A DNA stretch of 64,000 nucleotides from Oscillospiraceae bacterium (GTDB lineage: Bacteria > Bacillota > Clostridia > Oscillospirales > Oscillospiraceae). Positions 50,505 to 58,252 of this stretch are shown one piece after another. The first letter of the stretch is position 1. Each line of letters opens with the position of its first letter. The notes below the pieces were generated by a model. The model did no database searches. It worked only from the letters and a program-made list of their open reading frames with translations, and had not been told where the DNA came from. The position numbers and the translations under genes were made by a program. The stretch is from NCBI GenBank assembly GCA_017538965.1, contig JAFYHU010000012.1, positions 30,174 through 94,173 on the forward strand, written 5' to 3'.

Positions 50505-51341
50505 TTATCTGTTGAAGATCGGCTCCATCTCTTTCAGTCTCACGCACGAGCGGAGCAGAAAGACATCCGGAGCCTTTTTTGCGAGGATTTCATCGACCGC
50601 AACCGCCCGTTTCCAGTCCTCCGGACAGTCTTTGAACAGGTGCAGCCATGCTTCCTCGTCCTGTTGCGGGCAAAAACAGCAGGAGGTTCGTCTTGGCTTC
50701 GGCCACCCTGCTTTCTGAATTTCAAAGATGCATCGGTCACGGTTCCAGCCGAGATCGATCAGCGGATACTTGTAGGAGATCCACTTCTTCGGGCTGGTGC
50801 TCATTCTGCGTGCCTCGTCCGTGGAAATCCCGATCCAGTTGTCAACGCTCTCGATTCCGTGCTCATGCATCCATGTTCTCGAGACTTTTACCTTCCATGT
50901 ACCGTTGCAATGGGTGCTCAGCTTGGAAATGCTGCCGTCTTCCTTCAGCCGGAAGGCCGGGATGTTGACGTGACCGTCCTCGGTCACGATATCCACATCC
51001 ACGTATTTTGAGGAAGGGATGATCTCGAAATGAACGCCGCAGCGCTTCATTCGTTCCGCGATAACCCCGCGGACATATTCCATGGTCTCCGCACGCTCAA
51101 AGCCGCAGTCCACCATGATCCCGAAATCAGGCTTCGGAAGCACTCCGGTCTCGATTGCAGCGGCAATCGCGGTGCTTTGGACGCCTCCACCGCAGCTCCA
51201 GACGGTTTTCACATCCCCTCGGTCGTACTGTTCCACCCTCTTCGCTCCTGTCGCCCTGTTCGCACACTGGCGGGAGCAGTATTGTTTCGCCGATCTGTCG
51301 GTGAAAAAGATTTCACCACAGCTGGGACACGTTTTCTGCAT
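50505..51341 (-). CDS. PP-loop ATPase (PAPS reductase/ATP pyrophosphatase-like) with zinc finger
   Basis: This 278-aa protein starts with a zinc ribbon (CPSCGEIFF...CSRQC), followed by a PP-loop-like SCGGGVQSTAIAAA (about residues 48-61) and a C-terminal RTSCCFCPQQDEEAW. The family activates oxygen or sulfur groups with ATP, for example in nucleobase modification or sulfur transfer. It is the second PP-loop gene here, so phage DNA or tRNA modification is plausible. A good AAGGAGG sets the start. Confidence 0.72.
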   Translation of the reverse strand: MQKTCPSCGEIFFTDRSAKQYCSRQCANRATGAKRVEQYDRGDVKTVWSCGGGVQSTAIAAAIETGVLPKPDFGIMVDCGFERAETMEYVRGVIAERMKRCGVHFEIIPSSKYVDVDIVTEDGHVNIPAFRLKEDGSISKLSTHCNGTWKVKVSRTWMHEHGIESVDNWIGISTDEARRMSTSPKKWISYKYPLIDLGWNRDRCIFEIQKAGWPKPRRTSCCFCPQQDEEAWLHLFKDCPEDWKRAVAVDEILAKKAPDVFLLRSCVRLKEMEPIFNR

Positions 51342-51476
51342 TTTTGCCTCCTTCCAAAAAAACTTCGTGCGCGACTGTCGACTGAAACGAACCTGGGCCG
51401 CCGGTGCCGACGCAGTCAACAGTTGGCCGCGAGGGTAGGGGGGTATGCTCTCGGCTGGAGTGGTGCAGGCCGGGAA

Positions 51477-51839
51477 TCAATTGATGAGAGCTTCTTCTGC
51501 CTCATTCTCGCTGCCGTCCGAGATTCGGATTACTCGAACATCCGATTTCATACCTCTCCGAAATTGAACCTTGGTTTCTTCGTGACACCACCAGCAGCAG
51601 GAAGTCAGATTGTCCATGTCGAGCGCGAGTTCTGGGTGTTCTTCCAGATCTTGGATGTGATGAACCTCCGTTGCAATTCCGGTACATTGTCGAGAGGTAC
51701 GGAGCTGACAAACGAAATGATCTCTGATAAGAACCTGACGCCTGAGGCGCTTCCAGGTGCTACGGTTATAGAACCCCTGATCCTTCATCGGATGTTCCCT
51801 GCTGCCCTTGCCCTGGGATGGATGATACCCGTACCTCAT
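51477..51839 (-). CDS. HNH endonuclease
   Basis: This 120-aa protein has the HNH core: WKRLRRQVLIRDHFVCQL, EVHHIQDLEEHPELALDMDN and LTSCCWWCHEE. HNH proteins beside terminase genes assist DNA packaging cleavage in siphoviruses. The exact start is uncertain because neither ATG has a strong ribosome binding site. Confidence 0.85.
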   Translation of the reverse strand: MRYGYHPSQGKGSREHPMKDQGFYNRSTWKRLRRQVLIRDHFVCQLRTSRQCTGIATEVHHIQDLEEHPELALDMDNLTSCCWWCHEETKVQFRRGMKSDVRVIRISDGSENEAEEALIN

Positions 51840-52012
51840 TGCCCGTACCGGTTACGGTGCCGGGCTTCCTCCCATCCTCGGTATACGTCCCGCGTTACCT
51901 CGTCCCGTTCGCAGGCCCGACCGCAACCGCGCCGACCAGCGTGACAGACACAGATCGTCTTGCCGTTCTTTATCCAGATGTAAACGGGAATCTTCTCGGT
52001 GTCTGCTGGCAT
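51836..52012 (-). CDS. Small cysteine-containing protein
   Basis: This 58-aa protein (VYIWIKNGKTICVCHAGRRG) is basic at its C terminus and overlaps the HNH gene by 4 bp. The ATG at 52012 follows GTGAGGT. Unknown function. Confidence 0.55.
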   Translation of the reverse strand: MPADTEKIPVYIWIKNGKTICVCHAGRRGCGRACERDEVTRDVYRGWEEARHRNRYGQ

Positions 52013-52022
52013 GGCTGATACC

Positions 52023-52712
52023 TCACGTCTTTGCAGGTAGATCTTCGGAAATGAAATGCGCGTCGCCCTCGGCAACATACATCACGTGTCCGCACTTCTC
52101 GCAGCAGAGCCGGTAATACCGTTTCGGTTTCTCCGGAACGCTCTGCTGTTTCTGCATCGCTTTCGTGATGCTGTCCTGGGAAGTGATCAGTTCACTCGGG
52201 ATCTCCTGCGACTGACCGTCGAGCATCTGCTGGAATCGTGCCCGGCGCGCCTCCTGATCTTCCTCGCTCTCCGACTCCACGTCGTCCGTGAAGGAATCCA
52301 GATCGAAGTCGGCAAGCGTGCCTTCTATGTCGATGGCCGGGAAGCCGAGTCTGCTGATATCGAAATCGATGTTGAGCATGTCCAGCTCGTGAAGCAGATC
52401 ATCCGTCACCCGCTCGGACAGCTCGGAAACTTTGTTGTCGGCCAGACGGTCGAGCTTCTTTGCTTCCTCGTCCGCGTGCGTGACCACGCATGGAACCCGG
52501 CCAAGTCCGAGCCGGATCGCGGCGCGGTATCTGGCATGTCCCTTCACAATGACCGAATCGTCATCGATCAGGATCGGCACATTGAATCCGACGCGCGGGA
52601 TCAGATCCACGAGCATGTCGACGGTCTTGTCGTTCCGCCTCGGATTCCGGAAATACGGTTTAATCTCCGAGATGCTTTTCATCTCGATCTTGTCAACGAC
52701 CTGGATGCTCAT
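52023..52712 (-). CDS. ParB-like nuclease-domain protein
   Basis: This 229-aa protein has an N-terminal ParB-type domain (ISEIKPYFRNPRRNDKTVDM, VKGHARYRAAIRLGL, ADNKVSELS). An acidic middle follows, then a C-terminal zinc-binding YRLCCEKCGH. Stand-alone ParB-like domains of this kind often accompany DNA methylases or PP-loop enzymes. It is coupled to the next ParB-like gene. Confidence 0.75.
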   Translation of the reverse strand: MSIQVVDKIEMKSISEIKPYFRNPRRNDKTVDMLVDLIPRVGFNVPILIDDDSVIVKGHARYRAAIRLGLGRVPCVVTHADEEAKKLDRLADNKVSELSERVTDDLLHELDMLNIDFDISRLGFPAIDIEGTLADFDLDSFTDDVESESEEDQEARRARFQQMLDGQSQEIPSELITSQDSITKAMQKQQSVPEKPKRYYRLCCEKCGHVMYVAEGDAHFISEDLPAKT

Positions 52713-53269
52713 TGCTCATTCTCCTTTCTGTACTCCGCGGCGATCTGTGCCTGTTTCGGGCTGATCTGTGCTCGGCTGAATTCGTTGTTCTCATACAGCT
52801 TTGCATAGCCGGTTATGTACTTCAGGCGGACGAGCTCCTCGGCTTCGAGACCGAGCTGGTTGCAAACTTCCACGTCAGACGCCCCGTTCAGAAGCATCTC
52901 CATCACGATATTGCTCATGCCGTTGATGGAGTGCTTGCCTCTTGCCCGGTTATGCCTGACGGTTGACGCCATGAGATCGTTCATGGACTTCCCCTTCAGG
53001 ACCACGCACGGCAGCTTCCCCTCGCACATGGCGTAGATGTCGGGATAGCGGCGCATGATGGAATAGCGGTGAAAGCCGTCGACGATCACATAGCGGTCTT
53101 TCTTTTCATCATAGATCGTGACCACCGGCTGCGTGTACCCGTCGGCCTTGACCGACGTATACAGGAGTTTCATCTCCGGCGGCGCGACACTGTTCGGATT
53201 GTAATTATTTGCATGTACCTTCTGGATCGGGATCCATTGCACATTGCAGATCGGCTGTTCGGAAATCAT
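52709..53269 (-). CDS. IbrB-like ParB-domain protein
   Basis: This 186-aa protein has the ParB fold variant VHANNYNPNSVAPPEMKLLY, YVIVDGFHRYSIM and VRHNRARGKHSINGMSNIV. The ARGKH(S) motif and pairing with the next gene match IbrB. It overlaps the IbrA-like gene by 4 bp. Confidence 0.75.
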   Translation of the reverse strand: MISEQPICNVQWIPIQKVHANNYNPNSVAPPEMKLLYTSVKADGYTQPVVTIYDEKKDRYVIVDGFHRYSIMRRYPDIYAMCEGKLPCVVLKGKSMNDLMASTVRHNRARGKHSINGMSNIVMEMLLNGASDVEVCNQLGLEAEELVRLKYITGYAKLYENNEFSRAQISPKQAQIAAEYRKENEQ

Positions 53270-54354
53270 GGCGCTCCTCCTTTCAAAGCCTCGAACTCAA
53301 GCCTGTCACGGTTTCGGTAATAGCCGTTCTCTCTTCTGGTCTGCAGTCTGATCTTCGATCTGGCGTTGCCGTTGATCGTGCCGTCGATATCGTTGACAAG
53401 GATCTCTTTGATATGGACCTTGTACCACTCCTCGGAATTCTGGTTTTTCCAGCGGTCCCGGAAGAGCTGCCGATACTGTGGCTGTGTGACATGCTCCAGA
53501 AGATAGTCCCGGTATTCCTTCCAGTCCGTGAAGGCAAAGGGCAGCTGCCTCGGCATCACGCTGTCGTTGTCGAAAGCATGGGCGAAGGTGCTGACCCCGC
53601 TGATTCTTTTCACGAACCGGTCATAGGTCTTCGGTTCGAACTCTTGGAGAAATTCAATTGAGTGCCATGCGGTTTCATGGATCAGAGCGGACACGCGCAT
53701 GGTCTGCTTTGCCTGCCCGGCCTGATACTGATAGTCATAGATCTTGTTGTATGCCCAGTGATTCCGGGCGATGGCCGTCCAGATGTCATCGTTCGTGAAA
53801 TCGTAGATCGGCCAGAACACCTGATGCCGGCCGTGTCTGCTCTTGCACCAGGTAACGCCTTTGTAAACGACGCGCCCGTATGCGATGCAGGCGCGCCGGT
53901 TCAACGACTCGGTGATCCGCATCCCGACCAGCACGGCGCAGTTGTCGCTGTCCGTGCAGTGTTCCGGAAGGTTGTTCACCAGGTCCTTGAATCGATTGTA
54001 TTTGCTCGGGTTCTCTTTGATGGACAGATCATCTTTCGGATGGACCCAGTCCTTCTCCCGCTTTTCATCCCAGACCCGGATGAAGTTGCAGACCGGAGAA
54101 AGGCTGTTTGTAAAATCGAACGGGCATTGGAACCAGTACGGTTTCACATCTTCCCTGTGCATGATCGCGGTCATATAATCCACCGTGGCCTGCCATTCGG
54201 CCTCCTGGTCGAGCCAGAAGACTTTCACCGGCAGCCGTCCCTTTTCCTCGGCCACCATTCTGGCCAGATGGAAAAGCACGGTGGAATCTTTGCCGCCGCT
54301 CATACTTACGATCACGTCATCATGCGTGTCGTACAGGAAGCGGATGCGGTTCAA
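53266..54354 (-). CDS. IbrA-like PAPS reductase family protein
   Basis: This 362-aa protein has the PP-loop VSMSGGKDSTVLFHLARM (about residues 16-33), LDQEAEWQAT and CAVLVGMRITESLNRR. It matches IbrA, a PAPS-reductase-fold protein encoded with IbrB. Conserved N-terminal residues (NVFEEAL) are coded just upstream in frame, where AAAGGAGGAG precedes an ATT. Translation may therefore start at about 54390 with a rare start codon. Its chemistry is unknown. Confidence 0.78.
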   Translation of the reverse strand: MNRIRFLYDTHDDVIVSMSGGKDSTVLFHLARMVAEEKGRLPVKVFWLDQEAEWQATVDYMTAIMHREDVKPYWFQCPFDFTNSLSPVCNFIRVWDEKREKDWVHPKDDLSIKENPSKYNRFKDLVNNLPEHCTDSDNCAVLVGMRITESLNRRACIAYGRVVYKGVTWCKSRHGRHQVFWPIYDFTNDDIWTAIARNHWAYNKIYDYQYQAGQAKQTMRVSALIHETAWHSIEFLQEFEPKTYDRFVKRISGVSTFAHAFDNDSVMPRQLPFAFTDWKEYRDYLLEHVTQPQYRQLFRDRWKNQNSEEWYKVHIKEILVNDIDGTINGNARSKIRLQTRRENGYYRNRDRLEFEALKGGAP

Positions 54355-54472
54355 TGCCTCTTCGAATACGTTGGTTTGCAGGTAAATAATCGTGATCTCC
54401 TCCTTTGCCGCCGCTCATACGGCATAATGCAAAGGAGCTGCCATGTTCTGGTTTTCCCTCCTCCCCGGGCAT

Positions 54473-54506
54473 AAAAAAGGCACCGCAGCGGGCGAGCTGC
54501 AGTGCC
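54473..54506 (-). terminator. Terminator of the right-end operon
   Basis: On the minus strand an 11-bp stem with one mismatch (GGCACTGCAGC / GCTGCGGTGCC) is followed by TTTTTT. It separates the right-end small-gene operon from the IbrA-like and structural operon. Confidence 0.82.
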
Positions 54507-54571
54507 GTGATTCGAATTCGATTTTAGCTTATAACACAGGGTCGTCGTAAATTGGAATCACAGAGCGGTCG

Positions 54572-54611
54572 GAACGTGACTGAACGTGACTCAGCGTGAC
54601 TGAACGTTAAT
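54572..54611. repeat. Four 10-bp direct repeats (GAACGTGACT-type)
   Basis: GAACGTGACT occurs twice in tandem, then CAGCGTGACT, then GAACGTTAAT, exactly one helical turn apart. They overlap the stop codon of the zinc-ribbon gene and precede the operon terminator. Confidence 0.7.
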
Positions 54612-54957
54612 TCTCGGTATCGTTTCCGATCGGCCATTCCTCCTTTCTGGCGATGTCCCACGAGGCCAGCGGCGCCCATGTGCCGTAGAAATCCTCCATG
54701 GCCTCTTCCATCCCGCAGCTGCTGCAGATGTAGATCACCGCTCTGCGACTGAGCGCGTTCCGGGTCGTGCTGCGGTCCATCGTCCAGTGTCCGCATCGGG
54801 GGCAGGGCCAGTTGTATTTGCTCTGCAGGGGAGCGAAGCGCCCGATCTTCTCGAGCGCGTTCAGTTCCGCGCACACCTCCTCGTAGCTCATATTCCCTGC
54901 CTGAACCATAGCCTCCGACGCGGCCTGAATCTCTTCCGGTGTCCAGTCTCGGCTCAT
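54607..54957 (-). CDS. Zinc-ribbon hypothetical protein
   Basis: This 116-aa protein has a helical N-terminal half and a C-terminal ribbon (CPRCGHWTM ... CSSCGMEE). It is the last gene of the right-end operon. Function unknown. Confidence 0.6.
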   Translation of the reverse strand: MSRDWTPEEIQAASEAMVQAGNMSYEEVCAELNALEKIGRFAPLQSKYNWPCPRCGHWTMDRSTTRNALSRRAVIYICSSCGMEEAMEDFYGTWAPLASWDIARKEEWPIGNDTEN

Positions 54958-54960
54958 CCT

Positions 54961-55251
54961 TCACCCCACCTTTCTGCTGACCACGCCGTCACAGTACAGG
55001 CCGCCGCTCTTCCAGCATTTCTTCATCACGAACAGGAAGGTGTCCATCAGATCGCCGAACTCGTCGTCCTCGATGTAATAATCGAAGTCTCCGTTCTCAT
55101 CGTCTTCCCAGGTCACCGTCAGATCCCCGTACTCGATGTCACCGTCCGCGACACCCAGCGTAAGCCATGCCCCGATGTTGTCCTCGACGTTCACCTGCCG
55201 ACAGATGAATTCCATCGCCTTGACCATTTTGATTCGTTCTGCTTTGTTCAT
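54961..55251 (-). CDS. Acidic hypothetical protein
   Basis: This 96-aa protein has a strongly acidic middle (WEDDENGDFDYYIEDDEFGD). Acidic phage proteins of this size are sometimes DNA mimics, but nothing else supports that here. Confidence 0.55.
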   Translation of the reverse strand: MNKAERIKMVKAMEFICRQVNVEDNIGAWLTLGVADGDIEYGDLTVTWEDDENGDFDYYIEDDEFGDLMDTFLFVMKKCWKSGGLYCDGVVSRKVG

Positions 55252-55264
55252 GTTCTTTCTCCTT

Positions 55265-55375
55265 TCAGAATCTTTTTGCCTGGCCGGCGAAGCTCGAAAG
55301 CATTGCAGCCGCCATTTCCTTTTCGAGGCTCTCCGGAAAGAGCCGCTGCCAGATCTGCCTGAATCGCTGAATCAT
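55265..55375 (-). CDS. 36-aa helical peptide
   Basis: This short frame (MIQRFRQIWQRLFPESLEKE...) starts 7 bp after AAAGGAG and fills the operon spacing well. It is amphipathic and basic at the N terminus. Confidence 0.5.
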   Translation of the reverse strand: MIQRFRQIWQRLFPESLEKEMAAAMLSSFAGQAKRF

Positions 55376-55388
55376 GTCGATTCTCCTT

Positions 55389-55778
55389 TCACCAGTATTC
55401 TTCCTCTGACGGATCTGTCTCCCAGTACTCAGGAGCGACCAACTCCTGCCCGAACAGGTTGTACCATCTGCCGCACTTCGGGCACTCGCAGGCTCCGTAG
55501 TACTGATCCCACAGGCTGACCTCTTCGCCGCAGATGCAGGTTCCGTGCGCGGGCTCCGTGTAGTGGCTGGTCCACTTCTGAACCTCGTTATAGACCGCGA
55601 ATTCCTCCGGATGGGCGATGCAGTACTCGAGGTTCTTTCTGGCGCACTCGTACTCGAGCGGGAACACGTTGCCGGCAGCGTCACACGGGAACGCATACCC
55701 TCCGTCATCATCGTAGTAGAAAACGAGATCGAAGTGGATCTCTGTCTTATGCTCTGCAGGAACGTAGTTCTTAATCAT
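55389..55778 (-). CDS. Hypothetical protein with zinc ribbon
   Basis: This 129-aa protein has a beta-rich N-terminal half and a ribbon, CICGEEV ... CECPKCGRW. Similar small phage proteins are uncharacterised. Confidence 0.6.
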   Translation of the reverse strand: MIKNYVPAEHKTEIHFDLVFYYDDDGGYAFPCDAAGNVFPLEYECARKNLEYCIAHPEEFAVYNEVQKWTSHYTEPAHGTCICGEEVSLWDQYYGACECPKCGRWYNLFGQELVAPEYWETDPSEEEYW

Positions 55779-55868
55779 GGTGCAATCTCCTTTCTGGTTT
55801 CCTGTGACCTCCCCGGCTGGCTGCCGGGTGGTTTCGGCTGAGAACCGCTCAGCCCTCGTCAGACAGGC

Positions 55869-56177
55869 TCAGTCGTAGGATTCGTAACAGACCGCATCGG
55901 CCTGCTCCTGCTGCTCTTCCATCCGGACAGCTGCCTCGCATTCCTCGATGTCATTCATGATCTCGTTGATGTCGCTCAGAATGCGTCCGAGGGATGCATT
56001 GTCGGAGCAGGTGAAGATCATCACCGCAATGTCTCTGACGCTCATTTCCGGCATGACCGCCATGCTAAACATCAGATCGTACTGGCGAGGGGTTCCGCAG
56101 GTGAAATACTGCTCCCGGTTGCAGAGCTGGTAAATCTTGTCCTTCAGGGTGTACTCAAAATCTCTTGTGACCTTCAT
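55869..56177 (-). CDS. Hypothetical helical protein
   Basis: This 102-aa protein has no recognised domain and contains a hydrophobic helix (VRDIAVMIFTCSD). It overlaps the upstream gene by 1 bp. Confidence 0.55.
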   Translation of the reverse strand: MKVTRDFEYTLKDKIYQLCNREQYFTCGTPRQYDLMFSMAVMPEMSVRDIAVMIFTCSDNASLGRILSDINEIMNDIEECEAAVRMEEQQEQADAVCYESYD

Positions 56178-56458
56178 CAGTCGTTTTCCTCCTCTTCTTC
56201 ATCATAGCTCTTGGCCATCGCCTCGCAGACACGGTCAAGGGCCTCATCGTCCAGATCGCCGTACTCGTCCAGCAGCTCATTGTTGCACAGGAACTCGTGG
56301 AAGTATTCGACCATGTTCCGGAAGCTCTGGATCTCCCGATCGGAAACCTCGTACTCGGCTTCCTCGTTCACGTGCTCCTCGACATCGCCGAGGGCCTCAC
56401 GCTGGGCAAGGTAGGTGTTCTCCTGCCTGCAGTAGCTCATGTTGATTCCGAATGACAT
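56177..56458 (-). CDS. Acidic hypothetical protein
   Basis: This 93-aa protein is rich in Glu and Asp (about 30 percent) and ends in DEEEEEND. Role unknown. Confidence 0.55.
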   Translation of the reverse strand: MSFGINMSYCRQENTYLAQREALGDVEEHVNEEAEYEVSDREIQSFRNMVEYFHEFLCNNELLDEYGDLDDEALDRVCEAMAKSYDEEEEEND

Positions 56459-56506
56459 TGTTGGCTCCTTTCTCCCGGTCTTTTGCCCGGCCGGGAGGGC
56501 TGTGAT

Positions 56507-56764
56507 TTAGTGGCTGTGAATCTCTGTGATGTCCTCGACCGTGAATCCGTTAACGTGGATGATGTATTCGAACTCTGGCAGAAGGGATGACCGGCAGATG
56601 ATCACACGACTGATGTCTTCTTTGGAATGCCCGGGAGTCGGCGTATTCTCGATCTCGTCCGCTCCGTCCATGATCTTCTTCATCATGTATCTCAGGTTGT
56701 GCTGATCCCGAGCCTTGTCTCCGGTTTCCCACGCTTCATTGCGCCATTCTCTGATCGTTGTCAT
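56507..56764 (-). CDS. Hypothetical protein
   Basis: This 85-aa protein is helical then beta-rich (SRVIICRSSLLPEFEYIIHV). AAGGAGGGTG upstream supports the start. Unknown function. Confidence 0.55.
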   Translation of the reverse strand: MTTIREWRNEAWETGDKARDQHNLRYMMKKIMDGADEIENTPTPGHSKEDISRVIICRSSLLPEFEYIIHVNGFTVEDITEIHSH

Positions 56765-56780
56765 TGCGATGACACCCTCC

Positions 56781-56954
56781 TTAGCAGTATTCCCAATCGG
56801 CCCAGTCGGCCATGGTCCGTTCTTCTTCCGTGAGCTTCCTGTAAACCTTGCTGGCTTTTCTGAGGATCGCCCGGACCACAGGGTCCAGATCGTTGCGGCC
56901 GTCGCCTGTCATCTTGGCTACCATCTCCATGAGTTTCTGATACTGTTTGAACAT
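56781..56954 (-). CDS. Small helical protein
   Basis: This 57-aa protein starts at the ATG 8 bp after AAGGAGG. It is basic in the middle (AILRKASKVYRKL). Unknown function. Confidence 0.55.
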   Translation of the reverse strand: MFKQYQKLMEMVAKMTGDGRNDLDPVVRAILRKASKVYRKLTEEERTMADWADWEYC

Positions 56955-57070
56955 CTGAGTTCCTCCTTGACTTTCTCCCGCCTTTCCTGTATCATAGGGG
57001 CCGGTGAGACGGGCCACCGTGCCCCGATTTCCATCTGCCTTAAGCTGTACCGGCCGCTACCCGGTGCGGC

Positions 57071-57181
57071 TTATTGCGTTATATAGTCGATGCAATCGGC
57101 TATATCTTCGGGCTTGATCCCGTGGGCTTTCAGCCACTTGACCAGCCGGTTGATCATTCTCTTCGCCTTCGTTTTCCTCAC
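57071..57181 (-). CDS. 36-aa basic peptide, first gene of the right-end operon
   Basis: The frame runs from GTG (57181), or from an internal ATG at 57157, to TAA and encodes a basic helix followed by KPEDIADCIDYITQ. GGGAGGA precedes the GTG. It is the first frame after the consensus promoter at 57206. Confidence 0.5.
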   Translation of the reverse strand: MRKTKAKRMINRLVKWLKAHGIKPEDIADCIDYITQ

Positions 57182-57205
57182 TTCCTCCCGTCTTTCTATG
57201 GTTCA

Positions 57206-57234
57206 ATTATAAACCTTTTGGTTTATTTTGTCAA
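57206..57234 (-). promoter_or_regulatory. Consensus promoter of the right-end operon with palindromic operator
   Basis: TTGACA (57229-57234), a 17-bp spacer and TATAAT (57206-57211) form a perfect sigma-A promoter. The spacer holds ATAAACC-TTTT-GGTTTAT (57209-57226), a perfect inverted repeat suited to a dimeric repressor. Confidence 0.85.
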
Positions 57235-57275
57235 CTATTGTTTTTAACTTTTCGGGTTATTTTTTAAAGTTTTTG

Positions 57276-57304
57276 TTGACATTTTCGCTATTTTGGTTTA
57301 TCGT
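57276..57304 (+). promoter_or_regulatory. Divergent promoter for the XRE-like regulator
   Basis: TTGACA (57276-57281), a 17-bp spacer and a weak TATCGT point to the gene at 57322. A half copy of the operator (TTTTGGTTTA, 57291-57300) overlaps it. Confidence 0.6.
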
Positions 57305-57321
57305 TTAGGAGAGGTGATGTT

Positions 57322-57534
57322 ATGACCGCAAGGCAAATCATAGAGATGGCGCTTGCCTATGCTTCGTTGACAAAAGCCGACCTTGCTTTACGGCTTGGAT
57401 GGTCCCCGCAGCTTTTGAACAAGCGGCTGAATACCGGCAAGTTCTCTGTGGAGGAATGGGAGCAGATCGGCAAGGCCATCGGTGCAAATTGCCGGATCGC
57501 TTTCACTTTTCCTGACGGAAAAGAAGTGTCCTGA
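57322..57534 (+). CDS. Small HTH regulator
   Basis: This 70-aa protein has an HTH (LTKADLALRLGWSPQLLNKRL, about residues 17-37). It is divergent from the right-end operon and is probably its repressor, acting at ATAAACC/GGTTTAT sites. GGAGAGGTG precedes the ATG. Confidence 0.7.
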   Translation: MTARQIIEMALAYASLTKADLALRLGWSPQLLNKRLNTGKFSVEEWEQIGKAIGANCRIAFTFPDGKEVS

Positions 57535-57544
57535 AATAGAAAAA

Positions 57545-57574
57545 GCGCAGACAGCCTTTTACGGTTGCCTGCGC
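57545..57574. terminator. Bidirectional terminator between the two HTH genes
   Basis: GCGCAG and CTGCGC pair around a further AGCC/GGTT stem. A-rich and CTTCTTT sequences flank it. It lies between convergent genes. Confidence 0.6.
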
Positions 57575-57581
57575 CTCTTCT

Positions 57582-57797
57582 TTACTCTTCGACCTTGTCG
57601 GCCTCCCAGACAAGGAGATCGCCGACCTGACAGCCGAGAGCTTTGCACATGCGGTCAATGGTTTCGAGGCTCACGTTCCTGACAAGCTCGTTGTAGTACT
57701 CGTTCACCGTGGCCGCACGCAGCCCTGCAAGTTTTGCGAAATGGGTTTGCGTCCATCTCCTCTCGCCCAGAAGAGTGGACAATCGAATTCGAATCAT
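57582..57797 (-). CDS. XRE-family HTH regulator
   Basis: This 71-aa protein has a Cro/C1-type HTH (TQTHFAKLAGLRAATVNEYY; then SLETIDRMCKALGCQVGDLL). It is close in type to small prophage regulators. The start at 57797 is favoured by AAGGAG 11 bp upstream; an in-frame ATG lies 36 bp earlier. It may be the last prophage gene or the first host gene. Confidence 0.65.
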   Translation of the reverse strand: MIRIRLSTLLGERRWTQTHFAKLAGLRAATVNEYYNELVRNVSLETIDRMCKALGCQVGDLLVWEADKVEE

Positions 57798-57833
57798 TGT
57801 TGCAGCAGCTCCTTTGCCGTGATGATACTCCAT

Positions 57834-58045
57834 GCCGTATTTTTTCGCATGGACACCGTAAGGATATTCCGGATTGCCGTGCGATTATTACGGGAAGGTG
57901 TAAAATCCGGGGGGAGCCCGGGATCTGGGAAGGAAAAAGGAAAAGAGAGGAAGCACCCCTCTAATCAGGAATGCTTCCCCTCTTCACGATTGGTGCTATT
58001 ACCTCGAAGAAATCCACATATAGAGTGGTTCGTGAGATAATGCTT
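57834..58045. other. Prophage right-edge intergenic region
   Basis: No gene is supported here. It contains the tRNA terminator near 57949-57978. The right attachment site probably lies between 57798 and about 57928, but no repeat shared with the left edge could be confirmed by eye. Confidence 0.4.
57928..57978 (-). terminator. Terminator of the tRNA-Arg transcript
   Basis: On the minus strand GGAAGCA and TGCTTCC form a 7-bp stem, followed by the T-rich TCTCTTTTCCTTTTT. Confidence 0.65.
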
Positions 58046-58122
58046 TGGTACGGCTGACGGGATTCGAACCCACGACCTCCAGAGTCGGAGTCTGGCACTC
58101 TATCCAGCTGAGCTACAGCCGC
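58046..58122 (-). tRNA. tRNA-Arg (anticodon CCG)
   Basis: This 77-nt tRNA includes encoded CCA. The acceptor stem is GCGGCTG/CAGCCGT, the anticodon loop CTCCGAC lies between CCAGA and TCTGG, and the T arm is GTGGGTTCGAATCCCGT. Anticodon CCG (58086-58088) reads CGG. It lies just outside the prophage right end. Confidence 0.95.
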
Positions 58123-58252
58123 ATGGAAAGAACTTGCGCTTACCCGCCGAATTTGGTATAATTCAGGCGGCAAAGGGTATTATAGCAAAAAACCGTTTCA
58201 AAGTAAAGTGTTGTTTTCTGATCTGAATCATCCGTCGAAAGGGGTAACCGCC

